Of a stretch of 64,000 nt of DNA, positions 42,833-53,030 are shown piece after piece. Under the pieces are notes generated by a model, which saw only the letters and a list, made by a program, of their open reading frames with translations, searched no databases and had not been told where the DNA came from. Within the stretch, counting starts at the first letter, position 1. Each line of letters starts with the position of its first letter. The position numbers and the translations under genes are program-made. Where the stretch lies: the NCBI GenBank assembly GCA_029254005.1, contig JAQWYJ010000028.1, forward strand, positions 1 to 64,000, written 5' to 3'. Origin of the DNA: Porticoccaceae bacterium. GTDB taxonomy: Bacteria; Pseudomonadota; Gammaproteobacteria; Pseudomonadales; Porticoccaceae.

Positions 42833-45103
42833 TTATTTTGCTGCCTGAATATCAGCTACTGTTAGTGCTGTCATGTTGAAAATACCCCGAGAAGAGACCG
42901 AGGGAATAACAATATGGGCCGGTTTTTTGAAACCATTTATAAATGGTCCAATAAGCAGTGCATCAGTTAAAGACCGGATCAGCCCCATGGCAATATTGGC
43001 TGAATCTAAGTTAGGCATTACCAATACATTTGCACGACCTTTTAAATTCGCTTTGGAGTAAACGCTGTTACGAAGTGTTGGATTAAGTGCGCTTAAAACG
43101 TGCATTTCACCATCGATTTGTAATTCCGGCTGTTGCGCACGGAGCAATGCGGAGGCCGCTCTAACCTTTTTAGCGGAGGCTGCATTTGATGTGCCGAAGT
43201 TTGAGTGAGACAGCAATGCAACCTTAGGTTCTATGCCGAACCGACTAACTAAATCCACGCTTGCCTGAGTAATCTTTACAAGATCCTCCGCGCTGGGATC
43301 GATGTTCATTGCAGTATCTGCTAAGAATAGTGGTCCATCAGGCATTAACAAAACTGCGGCGGAGGATACTAACTGACTTTTGTCTTCTGGCCCAAGCAGG
43401 TGCATTATTTCACGCAGATGAAAATCAAAGCGGCCCACTTTCCCGCATATAAGACCATCAGCATCTTCACAGGCTACCATTACGGCGGCAATTGCGGTGT
43501 TGTCATCGCGCATAATTTTTCTAGCCGCCGCCACAGATACACCCTCTCTACCGACCATTTTATGGTACAGGCTTGCGTAGGTTTCATGCTTGGAGTTTTC
43601 ATCTGGATTAAAAATTTCTACATCAGTTTCAAGATCAATACGCAGTCCAAGACGATCCACTTTGAGGGCAATACGCTCTGCGGAGCCGATCAAAACGGGC
43701 TTGGCAATAGCTTCATCAATTACAGCCTGAACGGCCAGCAAAACATCATCATTTTCCCCTTCGGCATAGACTATTTTTGCAGGTGCTTTTTTAGCCACTT
43801 CAATGATAGGCTGCATAAATAGGCCCGCTTGATTAACAAATTCATGTAGTTTTTGATGGTAGGCTTCGAGATCCTCTATGGGCCTAGTGGCTACACCACT
43901 TGCCATTGCAGCCTTTACTACTGCCATTGGTACTACTTCTATCAATCTCGGGTCAAAGGCTTTGGGGATAAGGTACTCAGGCCCAAACTTCAATTTTTCA
44001 TCCGCATAGGCTGCAGCAACCACATCAGATGTCTCCATAGTGGCTAAATCTGCAATCGCTCGAACAGCGGCCATTTTCATTTCTTCATTAATAGTTGATG
44101 CGCCACAATCCAGAGCACCTCTAAATATAAAAGGAAAACATAAAACGTTATTTACTTGATTTGGATAATCTGAACGCCCAGTTGCTAAGATGGCATCGGG
44201 ACGAGCCGCCATAGCATCCTCAGGCATGATTTCAGGAATAGGATTAGACATAGCCAAAATAATTGGTTTTTTACCCATTTTTTTGAGTAAATCACCATTT
44301 AGTACGCCAGGGCCAGACAACCCCATGAATAAGTCTGCGTCTTGAATAGCATCTTCAATAGTTCGATCTTCGGTATCAATGGCATAGTCTTCTTTCCAAG
44401 GATTCATACCTTTAGTCCGCCCTTTATAGATAACCCCCGTGCGATCAATCATACGAACATTAGTTTTTTGTAATCCCATGCTAACCAGTAGGTCCACACA
44501 GGCAATACTTGCGGCACCAGCCCCGGATACAACTAGCTTCACATCTTCAAATTTCTTTTCAACGATTCTAAGGCCATTATAAATTGCCGCGGCAGCTACG
44601 ATAGCTGTGCCGTGTTGATCATCATGAAATACCGGTATTTTCATTCGTTGACGAAGTTTTTCCTCCACCATGAAGCACTCAGGAGCCGTTATATCGTCTA
44701 AATTAATACCACCAAAGGTGGGCTCTAGCGAGGCAATAATATCCACCAGCTTATCGACATCTGTTTCGTTGATCTCGATATCAAAAACATCAATGTTGGC
44801 AAACTTCTTAAACAATACAGCTTTTCCTTCCATCACTGGTTTTGACGCCAATGCTCCAATATTCCCTAAGCCCAATACTGCAGTGCCATTAGTGATGACA
44901 CCTACTAAATTACCTCTTGAGGTAACTTTGGCCACATCAGTAGGATTTGCTTGAATAAGTTCGCAGGCATGAGCTACACCGGGTGAGTACGCAAGGGACA
45001 GGTCACGCTTATTAGCCAGTGGTTTTGTCGGTCTAATTTCCAATTTACCCGGTAATGGGTGTGTATGGTATTTGATGGCACTCTCTTTAAAGGAGTCGCT
45101 CAT
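42833..45103 (-). CDS. maeB: NADP-dependent malic enzyme with phosphotransacetylase-like domain
   Basis: MaeB decarboxylates malate to pyruvate, producing NADPH. The 756-residue protein has the malic enzyme part ([75 protein letters not shown]) and a C-terminal phosphate acetyltransferase-like domain (about 430-750, GRVNVL-type and [20 protein letters not shown] segments) that usually regulates by acetyl-CoA. It is convergent with rsmI, with only an 11-bp gap. Confidence 0.97.
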   Translation of the reverse strand: MSDSFKESAIKYHTHPLPGKLEIRPTKPLANKRDLSLAYSPGVAHACELIQANPTDVAKVTSRGNLVGVITNGTAVLGLGNIGALASKPVMEGKAVLFKKFANIDVFDIEINETDVDKLVDIIASLEPTFGGINLDDITAPECFMVEEKLRQRMKIPVFHDDQHGTAIVAAAAIYNGLRIVEKKFEDVKLVVSGAGAASIACVDLLVSMGLQKTNVRMIDRTGVIYKGRTKGMNPWKEDYAIDTEDRTIEDAIQDADLFMGLSGPGVLNGDLLKKMGKKPIILAMSNPIPEIMPEDAMAARPDAILATGRSDYPNQVNNVLCFPFIFRGALDCGASTINEEMKMAAVRAIADLATMETSDVVAAAYADEKLKFGPEYLIPKAFDPRLIEVVPMAVVKAAMASGVATRPIEDLEAYHQKLHEFVNQAGLFMQPIIEVAKKAPAKIVYAEGENDDVLLAVQAVIDEAIAKPVLIGSAERIALKVDRLGLRIDLETDVEIFNPDENSKHETYASLYHKMVGREGVSVAAARKIMRDDNTAIAAVMVACEDADGLICGKVGRFDFHLREIMHLLGPEDKSQLVSSAAVLLMPDGPLFLADTAMNIDPSAEDLVKITQASVDLVSRFGIEPKVALLSHSNFGTSNAASAKKVRAASALLRAQQPELQIDGEMHVLSALNPTLRNSVYSKANLKGRANVLVMPNLDSANIAMGLIRSLTDALLIGPFINGFKKPAHIVIPSVSSRGIFNMTALTVADIQAAK

Positions 45104-45341
45104 TGAAAGATCCTGTTTTGGTATTAGTTAAATTGATATTTTACATGCTAGATGCGCACTAAGTGTAGCCTTGATAGCGCATAAAATGCTAACTTATACT
45201 TTTTAGGCTTGAAATTAAACCCAATTACAAAAAGTATAGACCTCCCGCTCTTAATAGTGACAGTGCCAGCTTTAGTATTGCTCGGCCCTTGCTATGAGTA
45301 GTTTGAATTTGGCGACTATATAAAATATTTCCTTGGACACT

Positions 45342-45824
45342 ATGACTATTCAGCTTGCTTTTCCTTACGTTGCTCAACCGCTTAAAGTAACCGACGCTAT
45401 GTGTGATCAAAATGGACATATGAATGTTGCATTTTATTCGCAATTATTTGGTCGGTCCTTTGAGCATTTCTACGCGCATGATATGGGCTTTTCTACTAGC
45501 TATTTTGAATCTGGATTTTCTTCGTTTACTCTAGAGGATAATGTTAAATATATTCATGAATGTTTAATAGACGAGCAACTTGCCATTCACTATAGGTTAC
45601 ATCGGGTTAATAAAAAATTAATTCACTTAGTTGCGATTATGCTTAATGAAAAACAGCAGCTCTGCGCAATTTATGAAACAGTACTCGGTCACATTGATAT
45701 GAATGTTCGAAAAACTACTGATATGAACGGAGAATTTTTAGATAATTTACTGCGTATCATGGCAAAACATACGGAAACCACGTTAGACTTTCCGCTACGG
45801 CTTAACATCAAAGCGTTGCGGTAA
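45342..45824 (+). CDS. 4HBT-type thioesterase family protein
   Basis: A 160-residue hotdog-fold protein. The feature CDQNGHMNVAFYSQLFGRSF contains the D-x-NGHMN pattern typical of 4-hydroxybenzoyl-CoA-thioesterase-like enzymes, and SSFTLEDNVKYIHECLIDEQ supplies the second strand. The acyl substrate is unknown. I chose ATG 45342; a TTG three codons earlier is possible. The start has no strong ribosome-binding site. Confidence 0.78.
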   Translation: MTIQLAFPYVAQPLKVTDAMCDQNGHMNVAFYSQLFGRSFEHFYAHDMGFSTSYFESGFSSFTLEDNVKYIHECLIDEQLAIHYRLHRVNKKLIHLVAIMLNEKQQLCAIYETVLGHIDMNVRKTTDMNGEFLDNLLRIMAKHTETTLDFPLRLNIKALR

Positions 45825-45836
45825 CTACCTTGAAAA

Positions 45837-45867
45837 AGCTAAATGGTAAATTAAATACCATTTAGCT
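45837..45867. repeat. 12-bp perfect inverted repeat
   Basis: AGCTAAATGGTA and TACCATTTAGCT form a perfect 12-bp stem around AATTAAA, just after the thioesterase stop. The adenine run before it would give a terminator on the minus strand, but no minus-strand gene feeds it. It may stabilise the 3' end of the thioesterase mRNA. Confidence 0.65.
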
Positions 45868-45910
45868 AGTCAAAAAAGGTCATCAATCATAATGATAATG
45901 GAGAAATACT

Positions 45911-47338
45911 TTGGAAGCTTTTGTAAATTACCTGAATAGCATTATTTGGAGTTCGGCACTTATATATTTGTGCTTAGGAACGGGTTTTTATTTCTCGATT
46001 CGTACGCGATTTTTACAGATTAGGCATTTCAGGCATATGATAAAGCTCATGTTTCAGGGGAAGAGTTCAGACGCCGGCGTATCTTCATTTCAAGCACTTG
46101 CCATTTCTCTATCAGGGCGTGTGGGTACTGGTAATATAGCAGGTGTTGCAACGGCTATTGCTATGGGAGGCCCTGGCGCGGTTTTTTGGATGTGGTTGGT
46201 GGCTTTCTTAGGCGCCTCTACTGCTTATGTCGAAGCGACCTTGGCGCAAATTTATAAAGAAAAGGATGATAAAGGCCTATATCGCGGTGGACCTGCCTAT
46301 TTTATTGAAAAAGCTATGGGTCAAAAATGGTATGCCTGGTTATTTGCGGTTTGTACCATCATGGCTGTGGGCTTTTGTCTACCGGGTATTCAAGCAAACA
46401 GTATTGTTGCTGCGGTAGAAAATGCTTGGGGAGTACCGTCGGTGGTTGGAGCGTCCGTGATTGCTATTGGTGTGGCCTTAATTGTATTTGGTGGTGTTAG
46501 ACGCATTGCACGTTTCACGCAAGTGGTGGTTCCGATCATGGCATTGGGCTACATTTTTATTGCGTTACTTGTTATGGCGGCCAATTATGAAAAAATCCCT
46601 GAAATGTTTAGTTTGATTATCGATAGCGCATTCGGTTTTGAGGCTGGTTATGGCGCTATTATTGGTATGGCGATCCAATGGGGCGTGAAGCGAGGTATTT
46701 ATTCTAATGAGGCAGGTCAGGGTACAGCACCTCATGCTGCAGCAGCGGCTGAGGTATCACACCCAGCCAAGCAGGGTTTGGTGCAAGCCTTTTCAGTTTA
46801 TATTGATACCCTGTTTGTATGCACTGCTACAGCATTTATGATTTTACTAACCGGTCTGTACAATGTTCAAGGTCCCGATGGGGTGATGCTGTATACCGGG
46901 CTAGCGGGTGTTGATGCAGGTCCAGTCTATGTGCAGAGTGCTTTTGAAACTATATTGCCCGGTTTAGGTGCTAGTTTACTTGCAATATCGCTGTTCTTTT
47001 TTGCTTTTACTACCATACTGGCTTATTACTATATTGCTGAGACTAATGTGACATATATTAATCGTGCGGTTCATCGACCATGGCTTATGATCTTCTTGAA
47101 ATGGTTGGTACTCACCTCTGTGATGTACGGTGGTATAAAATCTGCTGATCTAGCATGGGCTCTTGGAGATGTTGGTGTTGGCGCCATGGCATGGTTGAAT
47201 ATTATTGCTATTTTGATCTTACAAAAGCCGGCGCTGATGGCTCTCAAAGACTATGAAAAACAGCTGGACTTGGGGATTGATCCAACATTTGATGCTGAAG
47301 CTGTAGGTATTAAAAATGCCGAATTTTGGTCTAAATAA
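45911..47338 (+). CDS. Alanine/glycine:cation symporter (AGCS family), copy 2
   Basis: A 475-residue AGCS-type symporter. Signatures are FQALAISLSGRVGTGNIAGV, IAMGGPGAVFWMWLVAFLGA, YRGGPAYFIEKAMG and GVKRGIYSNEAGQGTAPHAA (SNEAGxGT). It starts at TTG 45911 with GGAG about 7 bp upstream. Compared with copy 1 at 10.8 kb, the transport signatures are conserved but the second helix loops and C-terminus differ, so substrates may differ. Confidence 0.93.
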   Translation: MEAFVNYLNSIIWSSALIYLCLGTGFYFSIRTRFLQIRHFRHMIKLMFQGKSSDAGVSSFQALAISLSGRVGTGNIAGVATAIAMGGPGAVFWMWLVAFLGASTAYVEATLAQIYKEKDDKGLYRGGPAYFIEKAMGQKWYAWLFAVCTIMAVGFCLPGIQANSIVAAVENAWGVPSVVGASVIAIGVALIVFGGVRRIARFTQVVVPIMALGYIFIALLVMAANYEKIPEMFSLIIDSAFGFEAGYGAIIGMAIQWGVKRGIYSNEAGQGTAPHAAAAAEVSHPAKQGLVQAFSVYIDTLFVCTATAFMILLTGLYNVQGPDGVMLYTGLAGVDAGPVYVQSAFETILPGLGASLLAISLFFFAFTTILAYYYIAETNVTYINRAVHRPWLMIFLKWLVLTSVMYGGIKSADLAWALGDVGVGAMAWLNIIAILILQKPALMALKDYEKQLDLGIDPTFDAEAVGIKNAEFWSK

Positions 47339-47640
47339 ACGTTGAAATAGCGGTAAAAAAATTTAGTTATAGAAAGCATTGAGTTAAAAGTAAGTACTTA
47401 AGAGCAACAATTTAAAGCGATTGGGTATCACAAGAGACGAATGAGTGGCCTGTGATGGATGGTATCCATTAAGAGCTCTCATTCGCTGATAGACTAAGAA
47501 ATGATCTTTCACAGAAGCTTGAAGGACTGGGAGTGCACCTAAAGATATCGACTAGTGACGTTGTGAAGAAAATTACATTTACAAACAAAACTGTCCGCTG
47601 GATAAAGCGCCTTGCCCCGTGGCCAAGAATTTTTTCAGTA
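47339..47640. other. Intergenic region, no gene recognised
   Basis: About 0.3 kb between the convergent AGCS gene and rnt. It contains a nested inverted repeat at 47438-47485 but no frame with recognisable content. Confidence 0.6.
47438..47485. repeat. Nested inverted repeat (CGAATGAG...ATGGAT/ATCCAT...CTCATTCG)
   Basis: An outer pair CGAATGAG (47438-47445) and CTCATTCG (47478-47485) encloses an inner ATGGAT-GGT-ATCCAT hairpin (47455-47469). The result is a stem with two bulged sides, located between two convergent genes. Confidence 0.7.
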
Positions 47641-48276
47641 CTATCTGGGCCATCCGCCTAGTTCTTTCCACCGATTAACAATGGTACAAAATAATTCTGC
47701 AGTTTTTATGGTGTCATAAAGCGCACTATGAGCCTCGCGGTTGTCAAAGTCGATTACTGCTGCTTGGCACGCTTTAGCTAGAACCGTTTGACCAAAGGCT
47801 AACCCTGAAAGCGTGGAGGTGTCAAAGCAAGAAAAGGGATGAAATGGATTTCGTTTTATCTGGCTACGATGAATTGCGGCGTTAACAAAGCCAAGATCAA
47901 AATGGGCATTATGAGCCACCATGATAGCTCTGCTGCAGCCGGTAAGAGAGATTTCTCGTCGAATAGCTTGAAAAATTTCTCTTAAGGCTTCCCCCTCTTC
48001 TTCAGGGTCTCTGTCAGGATCATAGAGATCGATGCCTGTGAATTCTAGAGCCGAGTCCTCAACTATAGCCCCTGGGAAGGGCTCGATGTTTTTGCTGAAG
48101 CTTTCTTTGATCTGTAAATCACCTTGACTGTCCATCTCTAAAATAACTGCGGCGATCTCCAGTAAAGCATTCTGATGAGAGTCAAAGCCACCGGTTTCGA
48201 CATCAACAACCACAGGTAGAAAACCTCGAAATCGTTTGGCCATCAAGGTATCAGTGTTTTGATTTAACTGTTCCAT
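47641..48276 (-). CDS. rnt: Ribonuclease T
   Basis: RNase T trims 3' ends of tRNA and other stable RNAs. The 211-residue DEDD exonuclease has [20 protein letters not shown] (first D-E pair), [32 protein letters not shown] and [20 protein letters not shown] (final D/H). Its ATG shares a base with the pyrC stop (TAATG), so the two are coupled. A longer in-frame start inside pyrC is rejected for that reason. Confidence 0.96.
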   Translation of the reverse strand: MEQLNQNTDTLMAKRFRGFLPVVVDVETGGFDSHQNALLEIAAVILEMDSQGDLQIKESFSKNIEPFPGAIVEDSALEFTGIDLYDPDRDPEEEGEALREIFQAIRREISLTGCSRAIMVAHNAHFDLGFVNAAIHRSQIKRNPFHPFSCFDTSTLSGLAFGQTVLAKACQAAVIDFDNREAHSALYDTIKTAELFCTIVNRWKELGGWPR

Positions 48277-49310
48277 TATTCCACCAGCATCCAATTCAAT
48301 GTAGTGCCGGCACCCAATGGGATCAATTGAGTATCTTCATAGGGCACAGCGGCTTGTATTTTCCATGGTTCTCTTCGCAATAGTATAGTCGAGTTGTTTC
48401 GAGGTAGACCATAAAAATCACATCCATTGGTACTGGCAAAAGCTTCAAGTTTATCCATGGCACCTGCTTGGTCGAACACTTCGGCGTACATTTCTATAGC
48501 AGCATGATGACTAAAGCACCCCGCACAGCCACAACTACTCTCTTTCGCATCTTGCGTGTGAGGTGCGGAGTCAGTACCTAAAAATATCTTCTGATTACCA
48601 CTAACGGCGGCTTTGATAAGTGCTTGCTGATGGACGTCACGCTTTAATATGGGTAAACAGAATAGATGAGGACGAATACCTCCCACTAGCATATGGTTAC
48701 GATTGTATAATAAATGCTGAGGCGTGATTGTAGCGCCAATATTATCGCTGGCATTAAGCACAAATTCAGCACCTTGCTGGGTTGTAATATGCTCTAAGAC
48801 AATTTTTAGATCAGGAAATTTAGCAACCAGTGGGCGCAGATGGCGTTCTATAAAAACCGCTTCTCGATCGAAAATATCAACGTCATCTGAGGTTACTTCA
48901 CCATGCATTTGCAGCACCATTCCCACACTTTGCATGGCTTCGAATACAGCATCCATTTTGGTTAAGTCAGTAACGCCAGAATCTGAATTAGTGGTAGCTC
49001 CAGCTGGATAGTACTTGCAGCCATAAATGAAACCACTCTCAGCGGCGGCATGAATCTCTTTTGGACTAGTATTATCAGTGAGGTACAGTACCATGAGAGG
49101 TTGCCAATTAGACCCATAAGGTGTGTGCGCTAGAATACGCTCGCGGTAGGCTGATGCTCTGCTCACAGTAGTCACAGGTGGCGTTAGATTAGGCATAACA
49201 ATTCCACGATCAAAGCAACGAGCCGCAGCGGGAACAGTAGTTTCCAGAGCAAGGTTGTCTCGCAAATGTATATGCCAATCGTCTGGGCGGATCAGTGTTA
49301 TGCTATCCAT
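48276..49310 (-). CDS. pyrC: Dihydroorotase (PyrC, class II)
   Basis: PyrC cyclises carbamoyl-aspartate to dihydroorotate in pyrimidine synthesis. The 344-residue protein has the metal ligands [12 protein letters not shown], the carboxylated-Lys region [32 protein letters not shown] and [20 protein letters not shown]. The length matches E. coli PyrC. pyrC-rnt coupling is common in Pseudomonas-type genomes. Confidence 0.97.
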   Translation of the reverse strand: MDSITLIRPDDWHIHLRDNLALETTVPAAARCFDRGIVMPNLTPPVTTVSRASAYRERILAHTPYGSNWQPLMVLYLTDNTSPKEIHAAAESGFIYGCKYYPAGATTNSDSGVTDLTKMDAVFEAMQSVGMVLQMHGEVTSDDVDIFDREAVFIERHLRPLVAKFPDLKIVLEHITTQQGAEFVLNASDNIGATITPQHLLYNRNHMLVGGIRPHLFCLPILKRDVHQQALIKAAVSGNQKIFLGTDSAPHTQDAKESSCGCAGCFSHHAAIEMYAEVFDQAGAMDKLEAFASTNGCDFYGLPRNNSTILLRREPWKIQAAVPYEDTQLIPLGAGTTLNWMLVE

Positions 49311-49413
49311 CGGTGTTAGGGTCCTCTTTTAAAGGGTGAATGCTACCGCAAACAGAGTCTGCATAATAGACTTTGTGGTGAAGTAAATATAAACAAACAG
49401 TGAAAATAGTAGT

Positions 49414-50184
49414 ATGAACATAACATTGTTATTAAATAGAGACTTGGGCAGCCACCTAGCACTTTCTTATCTGTGTAAAGAGCTGGCGGGTCACAAAGTC
49501 TCTTTGTTTATGTCAGAAAAAGTAGGATCTGATTATTTACTGCCTCCGGCCTTATTGGAATTAGCGCTGTTTGAAAAGACATGTCTGGATGATGGGCGCC
49601 CAAGTTTCCATGACTTGGCTCAAAGGTTAAACTGTCATGTTGCTGACTTTATTGATTTAGACAATAATCTTAAGAGTCCAGAAGCTCTATCTAGGGTCGC
49701 TGCGACTGAACCCGATTTAATATTGTCTATTCGCTTTGGTCTAATTCTGCCCCAAACCATTATTGATTTACCAAGACATGGCGTGATCAATCTCCATTCG
49801 GGTTTGTTACCAGCATATCGGGGGGTGATGGCGACGTTCAGAGCGATGCTCAATGCTGATGTTTTGATCGGTTCTACACTGCATTTTATTACTGATCCGA
49901 GTATCGATCGAGGTGCTATTATTGCAACCACGAGTGTCCCTTTAAGGTCTAACTTATCCTATACTTATAATGTATTAAGTTTATATTCAGAGGGCTGCAC
50001 TGAGATTGGCAATATTGTCAGACAGCTTACTTTAAATCAAACTCTGCGAGCAAAAATCAGCGACGGTAAGGGACATTATTACTCATTCCCAGAAAACCAA
50101 GAAGTGCAAAAGTTTTTTTCGCTCGAATACCGATTCTTTGATACATCAGAGATAATTTTAATTAACAAGATGTATGGCTATTAG
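49414..50184 (+). CDS. Formyltransferase family protein of unknown substrate
   Basis: A 256-residue protein with the N-terminal formyl-transferase fold. Catalytic residues are visible in GVINLHSGLLPAYRGVMATF (Asn and His) and TDPSIDRGAII (Asp). The first 90 residues differ from methionyl-tRNA formyltransferase and there is no tRNA-binding C-terminal domain. It may formylate or transfer a one-carbon group to a sugar or amine, as in the ArnA or GART relatives; no sugar-biosynthesis genes are nearby. argG follows on the same strand after 74 bp. Confidence 0.8.
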   Translation: MNITLLLNRDLGSHLALSYLCKELAGHKVSLFMSEKVGSDYLLPPALLELALFEKTCLDDGRPSFHDLAQRLNCHVADFIDLDNNLKSPEALSRVAATEPDLILSIRFGLILPQTIIDLPRHGVINLHSGLLPAYRGVMATFRAMLNADVLIGSTLHFITDPSIDRGAIIATTSVPLRSNLSYTYNVLSLYSEGCTEIGNIVRQLTLNQTLRAKISDGKGHYYSFPENQEVQKFFSLEYRFFDTSEIILINKMYGY

Positions 50185-50258
50185 CGAACAAACAGTGAAT
50201 CCCATCATAGGTTCAGGTAAAATTAACGTCTAAATTTTTAAGTAAAGGTCTTGATCAC

Positions 50259-51476
50259 GTGCCCTCAGTTAATAAAGTTGTCTTAGCTTACTCAGGAGGA
50301 TTAGATACCTCCGTTATCGTCAAATGGTTACAAGAAGAATATCACTGCGAAGTAGTTACTTTTACCGCTGATATAGGTCAAGGGGAAGAAGTTGAGCCTG
50401 CTCGAGAAAAAGCTGAGGCCTTAGGTGTAAAAGAAATTTACATTGAAGATCTGCGCGAGGAGTATGCTAAAGATTATGTTTTCCCTATGTTTAGAGCTAA
50501 CACCATTTATGAAGGTGAATATCTATTAGGTACGTCTATTGCGCGACCACTGATCGCAAAGCGGCTGATTGAGATTGCCAATGAGACTGGCGCAGAAGCT
50601 ATCTCTCATGGTGCTACTGGAAAAGGTAATGACCAAGTAAGATTTGAGTTGGGAGCTTATGCGTTAAAGCCCGGCATCACAGTCATTGCACCTTGGCGAG
50701 AGTGGGATTTAAACTCTCGAGACAAATTGATGGAGTACTGCGAAACGCACAATATAGCCGTTGAAATGAAACGCGGTAAGAAATCGCCTTTTTCTATGGA
50801 TGCTAATTTACTGCATATTTCCTATGAGGGCGGTAATCTTGAGGATCCTTGGTCAGAAGCTGAAGATGATATGTGGCGATGGACAGTATCACCAGAGAAT
50901 GCTCCAGATAAACCTACCATGCTAACCATAACCTATGAAAAGGGTGATATTGTTGCGATAGATGGTAGATCAATGTCACCGGCTACGGTCATCGAATATC
51001 TGAATAAGACAGCTGGAGCAAATGGAATTGGCCGACTTGATATTGTTGAAAACCGTTATGTGGGTATGAAATCTAGAGGATGCTACGAGACGCCTGCGGG
51101 TACGGTGATGATGAAAGCCCATCGTGCTATTGAATCACTTACTCTTGATCGAGAGGTGGCTCATCTCAAAGATGAGCTCATGCCCCGCTATGCCAAGCTG
51201 ATTTATAACGGATATTGGTGGGCACCTGAGCGGATTATGTTACAAACGGCCATTGACCAGAGTCAAGATGTAGTGAATGGCGAGGTACGAGTTAAATTGT
51301 ACAAGGGAAGTGTCAGTGTTGTTGGTCGAAAATCGGCAACTGATAGTTTGTTCGATGAGAATATTGCTACCTTTGATGATGACGGTGGTGCTTACAATCA
51401 AGCAGATGCTGAAGGTTTTATAAAACTCAATGCTCTGCGTATGCGCATTGCCGCTAATGCCGGACGGAAATTATGA
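50259..51476 (+). CDS. argG: Argininosuccinate synthase
   Basis: ArgG joins citrulline and aspartate using ATP. The 405-residue protein has the P-loop [40 protein letters not shown], and the middle segment [20 protein letters not shown], all diagnostic of the family. Translation starts at GTG 50259. It is the only arginine gene here; argH is absent. Confidence 0.97.
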   Translation: MPSVNKVVLAYSGGLDTSVIVKWLQEEYHCEVVTFTADIGQGEEVEPAREKAEALGVKEIYIEDLREEYAKDYVFPMFRANTIYEGEYLLGTSIARPLIAKRLIEIANETGAEAISHGATGKGNDQVRFELGAYALKPGITVIAPWREWDLNSRDKLMEYCETHNIAVEMKRGKKSPFSMDANLLHISYEGGNLEDPWSEAEDDMWRWTVSPENAPDKPTMLTITYEKGDIVAIDGRSMSPATVIEYLNKTAGANGIGRLDIVENRYVGMKSRGCYETPAGTVMMKAHRAIESLTLDREVAHLKDELMPRYAKLIYNGYWWAPERIMLQTAIDQSQDVVNGEVRVKLYKGSVSVVGRKSATDSLFDENIATFDDDGGAYNQADAEGFIKLNALRMRIAANAGRKL

Positions 51477-51497
51477 TAGTACCAATGGGGTCTTTTT

Positions 51498-52448
51498 ATG
51501 CCGCTCAGTATTGATGACGTTCGTCAAGCACGGGATCGTATAAGCCCCCATATCCATTGCACGCCGGTAATGAAAAGTTCACAAATCAACCGGCTGTTGG
51601 GCTGTGAGATTTTTTTTAAAGCAGATAATCTACAAAAAGTCGGTGCTTTTAAGGCGCGGGGGGCCTGTAATGCCGTGTTTTCTATGGATTCTAGTGAACT
51701 TGAGAGGGGAGTTGTTACCCATTCTTCTGGTAACCATGGTGCTGCCCTGGCGTGGGCGGCGGCGCTTTGCAATGCTCCCTGTACCGTGGTAATGCCTGAA
51801 AATGCACCCCAAGCGAAGAAAGATGCGGTGGTAAGCTACGGGGCAACAGTGCAGTTCTGCAAGGCTACTATGGCAGCAAGAGAGGCTTCTGTAGCAGACA
51901 TTATAGCCGAGCAGGGCACTACCTTGGTGCATCCCTATGATCAGGATTCGATTATTGCCGGTCAGGGAACTGCCGCCTTGGAGATGTTGCAGCAGGTTGA
52001 CTCTCCGGTGGATATTCTCATGGCACCGGTGGGCGGTGGTGGTTTATTGAGTGGCTCAGCATTGGTGGTAAAACAATCCTCTGCTGGGGCGATAACAAAA
52101 GTTTATGGTGCTGAGCCAGAGATGGCTGCTGATGCCTTCGAGGGGTTCAAGCGTGGTGAGCGTATTTCAACCTGCGTGCCAAAGACTATCGCTGATGGAT
52201 TGCGAGGAACCTTGGGCGTCCGAAACTTTGCCCTTATTAGTGAGCATGTGGATGATATTTTCCTCACCTCCGAGGCGCGTATTATTGAGTCCATGAAATT
52301 AATTTGGAGTCGTCTTAAGATGGTGGTGGAACCTTCAGCTGCAGTTCCATTGGCTGTGATGATGGACCATGCCGACGTGTTTAAAGACAAGCGTGTAGCG
52401 ATTATTCTCAGCGGAGGGAATCTTGATTTAGAGCAACTTCCTTGGTGA
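51498..52448 (+). CDS. Threonine/serine dehydratase family PLP enzyme
   Basis: A 316-residue fold-type II PLP enzyme, close in length to threo-3-hydroxyaspartate dehydratase and serine racemase, and without the ACT domains of IlvA. The PLP lysine is in KVGAFKARGACNAV, the phosphate cradle in VGGGGLLSGSA, and SSGNHGAALAWAA binds substrate carboxylate. Position 22 bp after argG suggests cotranscription. I cannot tell racemase, dehydratase or hydroxyaspartate lyase apart from sequence alone. Confidence 0.87.
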   Translation: MPLSIDDVRQARDRISPHIHCTPVMKSSQINRLLGCEIFFKADNLQKVGAFKARGACNAVFSMDSSELERGVVTHSSGNHGAALAWAAALCNAPCTVVMPENAPQAKKDAVVSYGATVQFCKATMAAREASVADIIAEQGTTLVHPYDQDSIIAGQGTAALEMLQQVDSPVDILMAPVGGGGLLSGSALVVKQSSAGAITKVYGAEPEMAADAFEGFKRGERISTCVPKTIADGLRGTLGVRNFALISEHVDDIFLTSEARIIESMKLIWSRLKMVVEPSAAVPLAVMMDHADVFKDKRVAIILSGGNLDLEQLPW

Positions 52449-52614
52449 TAGAAATGTCTTTTATGTGGAAAAACTGATCTTTGTAGTTAGTTAATTAAAA
52501 TTTGTTAAGATCACTAGGGCGTACATTTTGTAATTTTTTAAATAGCGTTATGTTTCCTTAGATTATTTTTTGTGATTTTCATCGAAAAATAGGTGGAGTT
52601 TCGGTGGAGATGAA

Positions 52615-52752
52615 ATGTATTGCATGAATCCGTCAAAATTGCGTTGTAAAGCATGCCAGACAGCACGTTCGTGTTTTTATCCCGTTACTCTCGATCGAAT
52701 CGATGCGAATTGTCTTGTTAACATTGATCCTGTTGAGTTGTGTGGCCTTTAA
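52615..52752 (+). CDS. Possible small cysteine-rich protein (45 aa)
   Basis: An ATG at 52615 is preceded by the strong ribosome-binding sequence AGGTGGAG-type GGTGGAG, five bases away. The 45-residue frame starts MYCMNPSKLRCKACQTARSC and contains six cysteines (3, 11, 14, 20, 33, 43), including a CxxC pair, before a TAA at 52750. It could be a small metal-binding peptide. No homologue is known to me, and a minus-strand frame of 68 codons covers the same DNA, so this needs expression evidence. Confidence 0.4.
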   Translation: MYCMNPSKLRCKACQTARSCFYPVTLDRIDANCLVNIDPVELCGL

Positions 52753-52832
52753 TTTGAAGAGTTGGCTCGGTCGGTTCGTTATCCTGTTAAATTTGGTATA
52801 GTAAGTGTATAGATCGATACTTTGGTATAAAA

Positions 52833-52856
52833 ACCGCAAATGCTAACGTTTGCGGT
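52833..52856 (-). terminator. Terminator-like hairpin
   Basis: ACCGCAAA and TTTGCGGT pair perfectly around an 8-nt loop. On the minus strand a run of TTTTT follows. Flanking genes are on the plus strand, so what it would terminate is unknown. Confidence 0.5.
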
Positions 52857-53030
52857 GATCTGGTTTAGGGGTCTGTTGGTTGTCTAAACTGTGCCGGCTG
52901 CCCACGTAAAGTCTAATTTCCAAAGAGGTTTTTGGGACGGGCGTTCTGCGGAAACCATTGATCGGTTTTTTTTAGTTCTGAAATATAGGACAATCATTTG
53001 ACATGTACGACAACAAAAATGGAATAGACA

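Larger units (their letters stand above)
52449..53030. other. Gene-poor region upstream of queD-like gene
   Basis: A 0.58-kb AT-rich stretch. It holds a possible small Cys-rich ORF (52615-52752), a terminator-like hairpin (52833-52856) and about 170 bp of leader before the queD-like GTG. No recognised RNA family (I compared it by eye with preQ1 elements and found no match). Confidence 0.5.

Noticed and set aside
43400..43822. Plus-strand 140-codon frame
   Set aside because: Antisense to maeB with no recognisable domain.
52633..52839. Minus-strand 68-codon frame in the queD leader
   Set aside because: No ribosome-binding site or family content; the overlapping plus-strand Cys-rich frame has better start signals.
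52860..53030. preQ1 riboswitch before the queD-like gene
   Set aside because: No preQ1-I pseudoknot pattern (AGAGG loop and A-rich tail) is visible in the leader.
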